The notes: generated by a model from the sequence alone, not told the origin. Counted from the first letter of the stretch, positions 26,053 to 35,045 are shown. The stretch is DNA of 64,000 bases from JAZKFT01 sp965246935 (GCA_965246935.1 CBDFGC010000001.1:62001-126000), one strand, 5' to 3'. Program-made: numbers and translations.

Positions 26053-27756
26053 TCAATAATCGTATTCCCTTCTGAACATATTCCACCGGATACCGATTGT
26101 AAACATTGTAGTGTAATCATCTTTAAAAGAATTGGGTGAAACATAGATCCGGTACAGTGCAGCACCATCAATAAAAAGGTTTTCTTTTATTTCATAAGAC
26201 AGGAGAAAACTACCATTAATGGCGTGTGATTTACGGCCACTGCCAATATGATAGCCATAATCCCGTAAACGCCGCCCACCCTCAGAAACCAGCCCATTTA
26301 CAAACAACGTATTACTGCCAAAATTAAACCCGGCGCTATCCAACCCCTGCTCCCAATAAATTGCTTTTGCAGTAGCGTATAGTTTGTTGGTTGGCTGATA
26401 CCGGATAATGCCTATTGCTTCCCGCACATTGGCGCCCAGCGGATGTGCCAGGGGCTGGTTGTAGTGATTGTAACCCGCTGCGCTGTCGTTGTGCGAATAG
26501 GTGAATGGCCGTATAAAATTTAGTTCGCCCTGCAAATCCAAATTGCGAACACCAAATGCATCCACATATTTACCGCCTAACTGAACTGCCTGTTTGTTTG
26601 CCCACCAGCCGTTGCGGGCCTTTATTTCAGATAACTTGAACTCATCAAACATTACCTGTCCGTACAATTGTAATTTTTTAGCAATGTTTACTTTAAAGTC
26701 AATTCCAATGTTTGCATTATCGGGGCTACCGTTTTGCTGCTCAATGCTACGCAGGAAAATAACCGGCAACAGGTACGAGAAATCGAAATGGTCGCGACGG
26801 CCAAATATTACTGATTCCAGTAAACCTACATTCAGCCATTTTGTGGCATTAATGCTAAAATGATGCAACGCCATGTATTTACGTGGTAGCAGGCGGTCAC
26901 TTCGTTTTTCAAAAGCAGGGAATAATTCTGTAAACAGGTTAGTGTAATTAATTTTCCAGATACGGGTATTAATCTTAAAAAAAAGGTAGTTGTTGCTGAA
27001 ATCGCTTAGGAACAAACTCCGGTATCCGTTGCCAATAAAATTTTTATCGTAACCAAACTGCATATTAATGTATTTGGTAGCATTCCAGGTAACGCTGCCA
27101 CGGGCATCAAAATAATCAACGCCTGTTTTTTTAAAGATTTTATAATATCCGGCACCTGGCACTGCCCGGTAATTATTGACAAAAGCTTGCTCAAACAAAG
27201 GGGCCCGTTCCTGGTTATCCGTCAAAAAAAAGTTGAAACCGATTTTATTCGCAATCAGCCCCCGTGCTACAACACCTTTGCTGTTCAAAAAAGGGTGGTC
27301 GCCGTCCATTTCTGTTTGTACCCCTTGCTGCTGAGAGACGGCAGGGTTTACGCTCAGGTAAAAGTCGGGTTGGTTCACCTCCAACAGGTTGCCTTTACTG
27401 GTATAAAACGGACCAATGGGTTTTTTGCTTTTCCAGTTATCTTTCGGATGCAGTACATACTCTGTGTTATTAGCCAGAAAGCGGTCAAGATTGTATTGAT
27501 CTATCCTGGTAAGCTTCGCTGCATTACTACCGGCCATTAGCAAACTGTCCAGTATTTCGGCTTGCCGCACGTATATATTCCGCATGTATGGCTTTACGGT
27601 ACTCAGGTTAAAATCGTTGTTCGTTTGCAGTTTAATTTCCAGCCGGTCAAGCAACCATGCTTCTTTTCCACCGGGTTGCACGTACGTTGTTTGGGCAAAA
27701 CTTTTGGAGAGAAAAAAGAAAATAAAAAGAACGGCAGGAAAATACCTTATTTGCAT
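26053..27756 (-). CDS. RemB/Wzi-like outer-membrane beta-barrel protein
   Basis: 567 residues. Signal peptide (YFPAVLFIFFFLSKSFAQ), a helical N-terminal region with NLSTVKPYMRNIYVRQAEI (about 53-71) and then barrel strands: GSVTWNATKYINMQFGYDKN followed by FIGNGYRSLFLSDFSNNYLF (about 220-258), MALHHFSINATKWLNVGLLE and RDYGYHIGSGRKSHAINGSF. The order of features, especially FIGNGYRSLFLSDFSNNY, fits proteins annotated as gliding-motility RemB or capsule-assembly Wzi homologues in Bacteroidota. It is divergent from pyrC with only 35 bases between start codons. The role in motility is inference; no other gld/rem gene is nearby. Confidence 0.6.
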   Translation of the reverse strand: MQIRYFPAVLFIFFFLSKSFAQTTYVQPGGKEAWLLDRLEIKLQTNNDFNLSTVKPYMRNIYVRQAEILDSLLMAGSNAAKLTRIDQYNLDRFLANNTEYVLHPKDNWKSKKPIGPFYTSKGNLLEVNQPDFYLSVNPAVSQQQGVQTEMDGDHPFLNSKGVVARGLIANKIGFNFFLTDNQERAPLFEQAFVNNYRAVPGAGYYKIFKKTGVDYFDARGSVTWNATKYINMQFGYDKNFIGNGYRSLFLSDFSNNYLFFKINTRIWKINYTNLFTELFPAFEKRSDRLLPRKYMALHHFSINATKWLNVGLLESVIFGRRDHFDFSYLLPVIFLRSIEQQNGSPDNANIGIDFKVNIAKKLQLYGQVMFDEFKLSEIKARNGWWANKQAVQLGGKYVDAFGVRNLDLQGELNFIRPFTYSHNDSAAGYNHYNQPLAHPLGANVREAIGIIRYQPTNKLYATAKAIYWEQGLDSAGFNFGSNTLFVNGLVSEGGRRLRDYGYHIGSGRKSHAINGSFLLSYEIKENLFIDGAALYRIYVSPNSFKDDYTTMFTIGIRWNMFRREYDY

Positions 27757-27791
27757 AGAACAGTGTTTTGTTTAATTTTTGACAATCACCT

Positions 27792-29126
27792 ATGGAAAAA
27801 TACCTGATAAAAAATATTGCCATCGTAAACGAAGGCACAACAAATGTAGGCGATGTACTGATTATCGATGGCCATATTGACAAAATCAGTGGAAACATCG
27901 GCTTACCTTACGCCGTCACCGAAATAAACGGAACGGGCCTGCACCTGTTGCCCGGTGTAATAGACGATCAGGTACATTTCCGGGAACCGGGGCTTACACA
28001 TAAAGCTACTATCTATAGCGAAGCCAAAGCAGCGGTGGCTGGCGGCATCACCAGTTTTATGGAAATGCCCAATACGATTCCCAACGCCCTGACGCAGAAC
28101 TTGCTGGAGGAGAAGTATGCCATTGCCTCACAAAATTCCATTGCGAATTATTCGTTTTATATGGGTGTCAGCAATGCTAATGCGGATGAAGTGCTGCGGA
28201 CAAATGATAAACGGGGTAAGGTATGTGGTATTAAGATTTTTATGGGATCCTCTACCGGCAATATGCTGGTAGACAACTACCTGACGCTAGATAAATTATT
28301 CAGGGAAAGTGAGTTATTGATTGCTACCCACTGCGAAGATGAAAACGTAATCCGCCGCAACCGGGAAAAACTAACCGGCATTGAATTACAACCTTTTCAC
28401 CACCCCATTATCCGGGACGAACTGGCTTGTTTGGAATCATCATTTACTGCCGTACAATTAGCAAAAAAACACAATACAAGGTTACACATTTTACACATCA
28501 GTACGGCAGAAGAATTACGCCTGTTTACCAACTTTTTCCCGGTAAAAGATAAACGGATTACCAGTGAAGTGTGTGTGCATCATTTACATTTTACCGCAGA
28601 CGATTATGCGACATGCGGATACGGCATCAAATGCAACCCGGCCATCAAGGCTGCCCGTCATAAAGCTGCTTTGTGGGAAGCGTTACTGGACGACCGGCTG
28701 GATGTAATAGCCACCGATCATGCACCCCATTTGTGGAGCGAAAAAGGGCCGTCGTATGATGGGGCACACAGCGGTCTACCGCTTATACAGCACTCACTGC
28801 AGCTAATGTTGCATTACGTAAAAGAAGGAAAAATTAGGATCGAAAAAATGGTGGAAAAGATGAGCCATGTCGTAGCGGATTGTTTTGAAATAAAAAACCG
28901 TGGCTATATCCGCGAAGGGTATTTTGCCGACCTGGTACTGGTAAACCTTAACCAGCCATTTACCGTAACGAAAGAAAATATTTTATACAAATGCAACTGG
29001 AGTCCGCTGGAGAATTTTAGTTTTCCTGCATCCATAGAAAAAACCTTTGTAAACGGCCAGTTAGTATATGATAATGGCCGTTTCGATGAAAGCAATAAAG
29101 GAATGCGGGTGGAGTTTAGCAGATAG
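27792..29126 (+). CDS. pyrC: Dihydroorotase
   Basis: Cyclises carbamoyl-aspartate to dihydroorotate in pyrimidine synthesis. 444 residues of the class I (PyrC/allantoinase-like) amidohydrolase type. Metal-site motifs: GVIDDQVHFREPG (about 56-68, HxR), a central CGIKIFMGSSTGNMLVD (about 147-163, with the Lys that is carboxylated), THCEDE (about 179-184), LHILHISTA (about 229-237) and VIATDHAPH (about 306-314, catalytic Asp). The C-terminal strand NGQLVYDNGRF is typical. All metal ligands are present, so it is likely active rather than a PyrC-like ATCase partner. Confidence 0.93.
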   Translation: MEKYLIKNIAIVNEGTTNVGDVLIIDGHIDKISGNIGLPYAVTEINGTGLHLLPGVIDDQVHFREPGLTHKATIYSEAKAAVAGGITSFMEMPNTIPNALTQNLLEEKYAIASQNSIANYSFYMGVSNANADEVLRTNDKRGKVCGIKIFMGSSTGNMLVDNYLTLDKLFRESELLIATHCEDENVIRRNREKLTGIELQPFHHPIIRDELACLESSFTAVQLAKKHNTRLHILHISTAEELRLFTNFFPVKDKRITSEVCVHHLHFTADDYATCGYGIKCNPAIKAARHKAALWEALLDDRLDVIATDHAPHLWSEKGPSYDGAHSGLPLIQHSLQLMLHYVKEGKIRIEKMVEKMSHVVADCFEIKNRGYIREGYFADLVLVNLNQPFTVTKENILYKCNWSPLENFSFPASIEKTFVNGQLVYDNGRFDESNKGMRVEFSR

Positions 29127-29264
29127 TCCGAAAGCCGGTAAGACCGAAAGTCCGGAAGGAAATAACTATTGATTTCCTTCAGATAAGTTGCAACTATAAA
29201 CAAGAATGTGAAAAATATTTATTGTTTGTCTTCCGGACTTTCGGTCTTACCGACTTTCGGACTT
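29125..29264. repeat. 36-bp inverted repeat between pyrC and the mutS-like gene
   Basis: The left arm (29125-29160, agtccgaaagccggtaagac...) is the near-perfect reverse complement of the right arm (29229-29264, gtcttccggactttcggtct...), with one to two mismatches and 68 bases between. The right arm is followed by TTTTTTATTT (from about 29264), so transcription from pyrC would form a long stem ending in a T run. The arms are made of the 'gtccggaag' repeat. Confidence 0.8.
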
Positions 29265-29275
29265 TTTTATTTACT

Positions 29276-30592
29276 ATGCAGATAGACCAGACATCATTAA
29301 CCGATCTCTCGATTTTCAATACAGATGAAGAGCAATCGGTATTTCATAAATTAAATTATACCCGTACGGATGCCGGCAGGTTTTGGCTGCGGCATTTTTT
29401 TTCGCACCCGTTTGAGAGCTTCGAGAAAATTGAACAAACACAACAAACGATCAGGCTGATTCGGGAAAAAGAAGAACAGTGGCCGGCTTTGATTACCAAT
29501 GGTACAAACATGGTGCTGACGAGGTTGTACGACACCCCGGTTGATGATATGCCCCGCCACCCCGATGCAGCCAGCGCCTTATTATACAAAGTGCTGCATG
29601 CCCCGGATTATTCCATTGTGAAATATACTGTAGGCCATTGTATTGATTTTATAAAAGGAATGCAACAAACCATTGATCTGTTTAAAAATGATGAGCAGCC
29701 TGTCATGTTGCAAGTCACCATCGAACGCATCAGGCAACTAATGAATAAACCGGAGGCCAACGCCATGCAGCAGATGACCGGGAAAAATAAACTAACTCGT
29801 CCACAAATTTTACAGTTCGGGTATTTTCTAAAAAATCAGTTCAAAAGCCAGTTGTTTGAATTGATAGATTTGTACGGAAAGTTGGATGCCTGGCACTCGA
29901 TGGCAGTTGCCATGAAAAAACACCGGTTATATTTTCCCCAATTTTTACAAAGCGCCGAGCCGCAGATCAATGCAAAAGATTTATTTCACCTGCTGTTACC
30001 AGTGCCGGTTCCGTATCATTTACAACTCAATCAATCCAACAATTTTATTTTTCTGACCGGGGCCAATATGGCAGGCAAAAGTACTTTTATTAAAGCCGTT
30101 GGAGTGGCCGTTTATTTAGCCCATGTCGGCCTTGGCGTACCGGCAACCGCTATGCAGTTGAGCCTGTTTCATGGCTTGCTAAGTAATATACAGGTAAGTG
30201 ATAATATTGCAAAAGGCGAAAGCTACTTTTTTAATGAAGTGCAGCGGATAAAAAACACTATTATTAAAATTAATAATGGAAAAAAATGGCTGGTGCTGAT
30301 CGATGAATTATTTAAAGGAACCAATGTGCAGGATGCCATGAAATGCAGCAGTGCCGTGATTCAGGGCCTGGTAAAGATGCGTAACTCATTATTTATTCTT
30401 TCTACCCATTTATATGAAATTGGTGATGAACTAAAACAGTATCCCAATATTGCTTTCCGCTATTTTGAAACCTCTGTTTCAGAAGAGCAGTTGCAATTTA
30501 GCTACCAGCTAAAAGAAGGCATCAGTAACGACCGGTTGGGATATTTAATCTTGAAAAGAGAGAAGGTAGTGGAACTGCTGGATAGCCTTTAA
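29276..30592 (+). CDS. Short MutS-family ATPase lacking the mismatch-recognition domain
   Basis: 438 residues. The C-terminal ATPase has Walker A GANMAGKST (about 262-270), SYFFNEVQRIKNTI, Walker B WLVLIDELFKGTN (about 336-348) and STHLYEIGDEL. Before it is a shortened clamp/core region (about 1-235, NTDEEQSVFHKLNYTRTDAG). The N-terminal mismatch-binding domain with its Phe-x-Glu is missing, so it is not the repair MutS; it belongs to the MutS-like proteins of Bacteroidota of unknown role. ATG 29276 is chosen because the frame upstream lies in the inverted repeat. Confidence 0.85.
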   Translation: MQIDQTSLTDLSIFNTDEEQSVFHKLNYTRTDAGRFWLRHFFSHPFESFEKIEQTQQTIRLIREKEEQWPALITNGTNMVLTRLYDTPVDDMPRHPDAASALLYKVLHAPDYSIVKYTVGHCIDFIKGMQQTIDLFKNDEQPVMLQVTIERIRQLMNKPEANAMQQMTGKNKLTRPQILQFGYFLKNQFKSQLFELIDLYGKLDAWHSMAVAMKKHRLYFPQFLQSAEPQINAKDLFHLLLPVPVPYHLQLNQSNNFIFLTGANMAGKSTFIKAVGVAVYLAHVGLGVPATAMQLSLFHGLLSNIQVSDNIAKGESYFFNEVQRIKNTIIKINNGKKWLVLIDELFKGTNVQDAMKCSSAVIQGLVKMRNSLFILSTHLYEIGDELKQYPNIAFRYFETSVSEEQLQFSYQLKEGISNDRLGYLILKREKVVELLDSL

Positions 30593-30620
30593 TTTTCTTA
30601 CATTTGGTAAAACTAATTTT

Positions 30621-30871
30621 ATGGAAGATGTGCAGATGTTAAAACATGAATTACTGGAAAAGATTTCAGGTATTGATGATTATGAAATACTTCAGGTTTT
30701 AAGGAGGATGTAGAGATATATGTAACCCGGCAGAAAATGGAGGGCCCACACGATCTTCCGGGGGCAACGGAGAAAGAAAGAGAGAGACTGATACGTTTTG
30801 TTAACAATGAACTTCCGGATGATGAAGAATACTTAACGCAATCTGCATTTGAAAATGAAATGAGCAGATAG
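30621..30871 (+). pseudogene. Frameshifted antitoxin-like small gene
   Basis: The first frame reads MEDVQMLKHELLEKIS..ILQVLRRM and stops at about 30713; a one-base shift at the AAGGAGGATG tract (about 30699-30708) gives KEDVEIYVTRQKMEG.. through ENEMSR and a stop at 30869-30871. Joined, they make a protein of about 83 residues whose beginning resembles the intact antitoxin that follows at 30912 (EGLKQELIEKIRM), so it looks like a decayed paralogue. The acidic tail is antitoxin-like. The frameshift is seen directly; the family name is inferred. Confidence 0.6.
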
Positions 30872-30911
30872 CAGTTAAAATAACTCACAGACAACTATTT
30901 AAACCACATTT

Positions 30912-31142
30912 ATGGAAGGGTTAAAGCAAGAACTGATTGAGAAAATCAGAATGACAAAAAACGGGAATTTACTGCTGTTTGTAAAGGATGACATAGATTT
31001 TTACGAAGAGGATACGCAACAAAACAATTTAGGCTTATCAGCAGAAGATTACGAAGAACTTACATTATTAGCCAATGAACCTGCTGAAAAAGATACCAGC
31101 AGCTTTGAGGAGTTTAAAATGCACTGCAGCAATGGCGTATGA
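30912..31142 (+). CDS. Antitoxin of a decayed ParE/RelE-type module
   Basis: 76 residues, acidic: MEGLKQELIEKIRMTKNGNL, DDIDFYEEDTQQNN, ALSAEDYEEL-like motif (LGLSAEDYEEL) and a C-terminal toxin-wrapping tail (SFEEFKMHCSNG). Such proteins precede a RelE/ParE toxin in Bacteroidota. The next reading frame starts within its last codons (overlap 31132-31142) and encodes a toxin that is now broken. The gene itself is intact. Identification rests on the arrangement more than on a family motif. Confidence 0.6.
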   Translation: MEGLKQELIEKIRMTKNGNLLLFVKDDIDFYEEDTQQNNLGLSAEDYEELTLLANEPAEKDTSSFEEFKMHCSNGV

Positions 31143-31429
31143 ACTCATAACTAAAAACGCTTTTACAGTAAGGTGCTGAAAGTGCTGGAATATTTAAAGC
31201 TTGAATGGAACAAGAAGGTCGCGGATGATTTTTCGTTTCTCCTTGAAAGACGTTTAACGCGTTTGCTTATCACCCCTTTCAGTGTGCGGAAGTAGGTCTC
31301 AAAGACATTAGAAGTATTCTAATTACCAAACATAACCGCATTTACTACCGTGTTATTGGAACAAAAGTAATTATACTGAATGTGTATGACACCCGTATCA
31401 ATCCTAAGCGCAACCCCTACAAAAAATAA
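31132..31429 (+). pseudogene. RelE/ParE-family toxin, disrupted by two frameshifts
   Basis: The start MAYELITKNAFTVR (31132-31173) overlaps the antitoxin. The reading then moves to another frame (VLKVLEYLKLEWNKKVADDF, then LLERRLTRLLITPF) and again near 31283 to CAEVGLKDIRSILITKHNR and IYYRVIGTKVIILNVYDTRI followed by NPKRNPYKK and a stop at 31427-31429. Reassembled, it has the RelE/ParE order: N-terminal helices, then the strands LKDIRSILI, HNRIYYRVIG and ILNVYDTR. No single open frame covers it, so no active toxin is expected. Confidence 0.75.
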
Positions 31430-31474
31430 AACCGGATAAATGTTTATCAATTTCCATAATCCATAAATTAAGGC

Positions 31475-32269
31475 TCACTTCTTCAAAAAGATGTCGTATG
31501 CAAAGCGGAGAATTGTACCGAACACGACCACCAAAAAGAAAACCCGTATAAACTTATTTCCCTTCAGCAAAGCGAGCCTGGTACCCAAAAAAGATCCGCT
31601 TATATTGAAAGCAGCCATTGGGATAGCATATTGATAAAGTATATGGCCCGACTGAGCAAAGTAGATCATAGCGGCGACATTGGTAGCCATGTTCACAAAC
31701 TTGGCATTGGCCGATGCATGCAGAAAGTCGTTGCCCAATAAGCTTACAAAAGCCAATACCAAAAATGCACCTGTTCCCGGCCCGATCAAACCGTCGTAAA
31801 AACCCAATGCAAAACCAAATAGTAATCCAATCAGTAATCTTTTAAATTGTGTATAATCTTTTTCCTGGTGCAGACCAAAATTCTTTTTGGAATACGTGTA
31901 AATAGCAATGATGATTAACAGTACGAATATTACCGGTTTAATGAAATTACCGCTGATTAAGGTAATACAGTATGCCCCCAGTAAGGCTCCTGTAAATGCT
32001 ACCAGCATAACCGGAGCCAGAAGTTTCCAGTTCATCTTCACTTTGCTGGCATAGCGAAAAGCGGCCAGCGAAGTGCCACTCAAAGAAGGAATTTTAGTAG
32101 TGCCTAAAAGGGTAGCCACCGGGTACTGTGGAAAAATAATGAGCATAGCAGGCGTTTGCAGCAACCCCCCGCCACCCACAATAGCATCTATAAAACCGGC
32201 ACCAAATGCTACGAGGCACAACAGTACTAACTCCAGTGGTATATTGAACATAAGTATTGATAAAGGCAA
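31475..32269 (-). CDS. TauE/SafE family sulfite exporter-like permease
   Basis: 264 residues with about eight membrane helices. The family repeat is visible twice: AFGAGFIDAIVGGGGLLQTPAML (about 21-43) near the start and GFALGFYDGLIGPGTGAFLVLAF (about 153-175) in the second half, both with the conserved Gly-rich turn. TauE/SafE (formerly DUF81) proteins move sulfite, sulfonates or other small anions; the substrate is not known here. The start may be ATG 32269 or 32251. Isolated between the toxin remnant and a beta-barrel gene. Confidence 0.9.
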   Translation of the reverse strand: MPLSILMFNIPLELVLLCLVAFGAGFIDAIVGGGGLLQTPAMLIIFPQYPVATLLGTTKIPSLSGTSLAAFRYASKVKMNWKLLAPVMLVAFTGALLGAYCITLISGNFIKPVIFVLLIIIAIYTYSKKNFGLHQEKDYTQFKRLLIGLLFGFALGFYDGLIGPGTGAFLVLAFVSLLGNDFLHASANAKFVNMATNVAAMIYFAQSGHILYQYAIPMAAFNISGSFLGTRLALLKGNKFIRVFFLVVVFGTILRFAYDIFLKK

Positions 32270-32364
32270 AATGTCGAAAGTAATAGCCTTTTTACTTAAT
32301 GTGTTGCTAAATGATGATTAAACAGGCACATTCAAGGGCTTTAGCCGTATTTATAGGACTCAAA

Positions 32365-33036
32365 TTAAGGTATCGTATAAGAGATAAATAGTGAAAAGTT
32401 TTGACTACGAAAGTGATAATATGTTGGTTCTTCCAGATCAAAATTAGTTGGATAACGCCAATTTGTCAAATCAATATCACAATTAATTTGAATTCCGAAT
32501 TTTTGAGTTTTTATCTTAAATTCCCTTCCAACACCCACTAATAAACTTATTCCGAAACTGTTTCCCTTTTTCGAATCGATATTAAAACGATTTGAATAAG
32601 TCTCATTTCTATCAGGCACGCTCCCTGATCTTCTAGATGAAATATTATATTTAATCACTGAACCGACTGAGATGAATTTAGGTGATTCCTTTGCTTGTTT
32701 AAACAAAATACTAATCGGAACTTTTATTAAATTCAATGTGTACTTTTCATCGACCATTGGAACGTCTAAATACGGAGCAGAAAACGGATAAATAAATGCT
32801 CTCTGCAATTTTCCGTTACTGCGTCCATAAAAAAAACCAAGTTCTAAAAAAGACTTTTTATGAAGTGTTATATCCGAAAAGAAACCGACATCAAATCCAG
32901 GTTTCCCTCCTTTATTATCCGTATTCGAAATACCTGGAACTAAGTAATTTATTCCCAAAGATGGTTTCCATGTGAAAGATTGCGCAATGCTAAAATGCCA
33001 GATAAATACAGTAATACAGAAAATTATTTTTCTCAT
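32365..33036 (-). CDS. Predicted outer-membrane beta-barrel protein (porin/PorT-like)
   Basis: 223 residues from ATG 33036, which gives a signal peptide (KIIFCITVFIWHFSIAQS). The body is made of amphipathic strands (SFLELGFFYGRSNGKLQRAF, NSFGISLLVGVGREFKIKTQ) and ends FSLFISYTIP, a barrel-like last strand. It resembles 'outer membrane beta-barrel / PorT family' annotations with no known role. Codons are more A/T-rich than in neighbours. Its upstream partner gene overlaps the long form by four bases (33060-33063). Both genes end at the GH28 breakpoint, so the pair may have come in together. Confidence 0.55.
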   Translation of the reverse strand: MRKIIFCITVFIWHFSIAQSFTWKPSLGINYLVPGISNTDNKGGKPGFDVGFFSDITLHKKSFLELGFFYGRSNGKLQRAFIYPFSAPYLDVPMVDEKYTLNLIKVPISILFKQAKESPKFISVGSVIKYNISSRRSGSVPDRNETYSNRFNIDSKKGNSFGISLLVGVGREFKIKTQKFGIQINCDIDLTNWRYPTNFDLEEPTYYHFRSQNFSLFISYTIP

Positions 33037-33059
33037 TAGAACGATTTTATCAACTGATG

Positions 33060-33422
33060 TCATTTTAAATTTTTCTTCCAGTAAGCCATGTCTTCTTTTT
33101 TCCTGCTTTTTATCCAGTTATCCCTTGTTTCGAAAACGCTAAACATGTCTGCATATTTTCTATGTAATTCATATAATACCAGGTTGGCTATCCAGTCAAA
33201 TCTCTGACCATTAAGCGAGCTTAACCATGCGTTTCTACTTAAAAGGTTGATTTCCTTCCAATCAGCACTTTTTAGTGAAGTTACCTCTACTACTGTTTCA
33301 GCGTAAAATTGATCCTTTTCCCAATCCGGTTGGACAGTCCGAATGGTAAACTTAGCTGAATTGTTAGTTAACCATTTTGAAAGATTCAATACCTGCCCAT
33401 TGACATTGATTCCTGCAAGCAT
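33060..33422 (-). CDS. Small protein of unknown function, 5' end fused to antisense GH28 sequence
   Basis: 120 residues as open; LSKWLTNNSAKFTIRTVQPD, AETVVEVTSLKSADWKEINL and a helical C-terminus (YADMFSVFETRDNWIKSRKK). No family is recognised. The first eight codons (MLAGINVN) are the reverse strand of the GH28 remnant that begins at 33399, so the native start and any signal peptide were probably lost at the junction. It may be a truncated, inactive gene. Overlaps the start of the following beta-barrel gene. Confidence 0.4.
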   Translation of the reverse strand: MLAGINVNGQVLNLSKWLTNNSAKFTIRTVQPDWEKDQFYAETVVEVTSLKSADWKEINLLSRNAWLSSLNGQRFDWIANLVLYELHRKYADMFSVFETRDNWIKSRKKEDMAYWKKNLK

Positions 33423-34127
33423 GTACGCATTGATGGCTGCAATATCTCCACCGGTGATGATTGCATTTCCCTCAAATCAGGCCGTGGCATGGAAGGTTAT
33501 ACTTTACTGCAAACCACCGAAGATGTGCAAATCAACAATTGCACATTTGCCGACAGCATTTTTGCCTGCATTGGCATTGGCAGCGAAACCTCCGGCGGTA
33601 TTCGTAATGTACTGATTGAAAAGTGCAAATTTGGAGCAGCGAAAACACACGCCATCTATATCAAAAGCAAACCTGGCCGTGGTGCATTTATCGAAAATAT
33701 TTGGGTAAATGATATTGATGTATCTGGCACGGAGGGTGGCTTTTTACGGTTCAATATTTTGGGCAGCGGATTGCAGGATCCCATTCCTGTTCCCGGTGAG
33801 GAAGGAATGCCCACCATTAAAGATTTTCACTTTTCCAATATCCGCGTTACTGATGCGCCGGTGCTGGTAAAAGGAACAGCTATTTATCCTGCCAAACTCC
33901 TGAATGGTTTTTCGCTGGTGAATGTTTCCGGCACCTGCCGCAAGGGTATATTACTGGCTAATATTACCAAGGCAAAACTTAGCGATATTAATGTAAGGGG
34001 CTACACCAGCCCAATGTTACGTACCAACAATGTAACCGGCAAAGGGCTGGGTGGCGCTGTGGCAATGGATGCACCGAAAGTGCCGGAGGTAATTGCGGCA
34101 CCAGTTATGCCGTATGAGTTGCATTAA
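33399..34127 (+). pseudogene. C-terminal part of a GH28 polygalacturonase, beheaded
   Basis: The open frame begins abruptly at about 33399 with IDIDSCKHVRIDGCNIS, then STGDDCISLKSGRGMEG, which is the GH28 catalytic core (the paired Asp of GDD, and SGRG). It continues through right-handed beta-helix coils (CTFADSIFACIGIGSETSGG, IRNVLIEKCKFG, FHFSNIRVTDAPVLVKGT) to a stop at 34125-34127, 242 residues. A full GH28 enzyme has about 250 more residues in front, including the first catalytic NTD motif; these are replaced by two minus-strand genes. Probably inactive. It once hydrolysed pectin or rhamnogalacturonan. Confidence 0.85.
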
Positions 34128-34340
34128 GTATTTGCATCTTGCTTTATTCCTGCAGCAAAGGAATAACCAAATACAAAAAAATTAAATACTGGGCTGTCAG
34201 CAAGGAAATAGGAAATCAATACTAGTATATGTTCGGGCTGCAGCTGGATGCCACCCTTCATTCCCCACCGGCTATATCATACAGCCTATGAGCAGGTCGG
34301 TTCTATTGATTTGTTAAAGTAACTTGCATTAGTAATTTTA

Positions 34341-35045
34341 TTATTCCTTTAGATTTTCATTCAACTCTTCTACAAGTTGGTAAACAGTAGTACAAGGACA
34401 TTGATTAGCATAATCTTTTCTACCCGGATATTGTTTGTGTAAACTTTCTGCTCTACGAATAGCAAGTAGTTGTTCTTTACTTTTTGTACCTCCATGGCGT
34501 TCATAATTTGCTTTGCAAAACGCTTCCGTCTTGGCTTGGTTATGAAAGCTATTGAGGCCCCATTTATCTTTTAAAATTGAATAGATTTCATTACGTGTAA
34601 GTGCAGTATCAACATGCTGATGATGCAGTAAAAACCAAAGTTCGAATGCATCATTCGACCAGGCGACATTCATTCCATTTGCTTTAGCCAGTTCAATTGA
34701 ATTATTGAAGTCCTCTGGCTGAGTAGCATGTTCATCTCGCTTCCTATCAAAATCAAATACACACCAAATTTCTCTATTTTTGTAATCTTCTTTTTGCTTA
34801 AGCGTTATTGCATATTCAACTAAAGCAGTTTTGGAATTAAAACCACCTTCAACAATAATGGTTTTGGAAGGAACAGGAAAACTCTTAAAATACCAGGGTT
34901 CGGTATTTTCACCTTCACAAATAATTAATAACAACTTCTTTTGCACAATGGCTTCTTCCAAATATGGGTTTTTATCAATCTGAAACCCTTGGCTACGCAA
35001 ATATGCTTCATTTTTTTGCTGTTTACTTGGCTTCGGATATCCCAT
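34341..35045 (-). CDS. rloB: RloB-like TOPRIM-type nuclease (AbiL/RloAB defence pair)
   Basis: 234 residues (ATG 35045, or 35051 two codons up). Motifs of the RloB family, a TOPRIM-like nuclease fold: KKLLLIICEGENTEPWYF (about 36-53, with the catalytic Glu), REIWCVFDFDRKRDEH (about 92-107, DxD) and NVAWSNDAFELWFLLHH (about 126-142). It overlaps the end of the ATPase gene by more than 20 bases, implying coupled translation. RloA/RloB and AbiLi/AbiLii pairs of ATPase plus RloB nuclease are anti-phage (abortive infection) systems; a nuclease licensed by the ATPase on infection is the expected mode, by analogy. Confidence 0.85.
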   Translation of the reverse strand: MGYPKPSKQQKNEAYLRSQGFQIDKNPYLEEAIVQKKLLLIICEGENTEPWYFKSFPVPSKTIIVEGGFNSKTALVEYAITLKQKEDYKNREIWCVFDFDRKRDEHATQPEDFNNSIELAKANGMNVAWSNDAFELWFLLHHQHVDTALTRNEIYSILKDKWGLNSFHNQAKTEAFCKANYERHGGTKSKEQLLAIRRAESLHKQYPGRKDYANQCPCTTVYQLVEELNENLKE

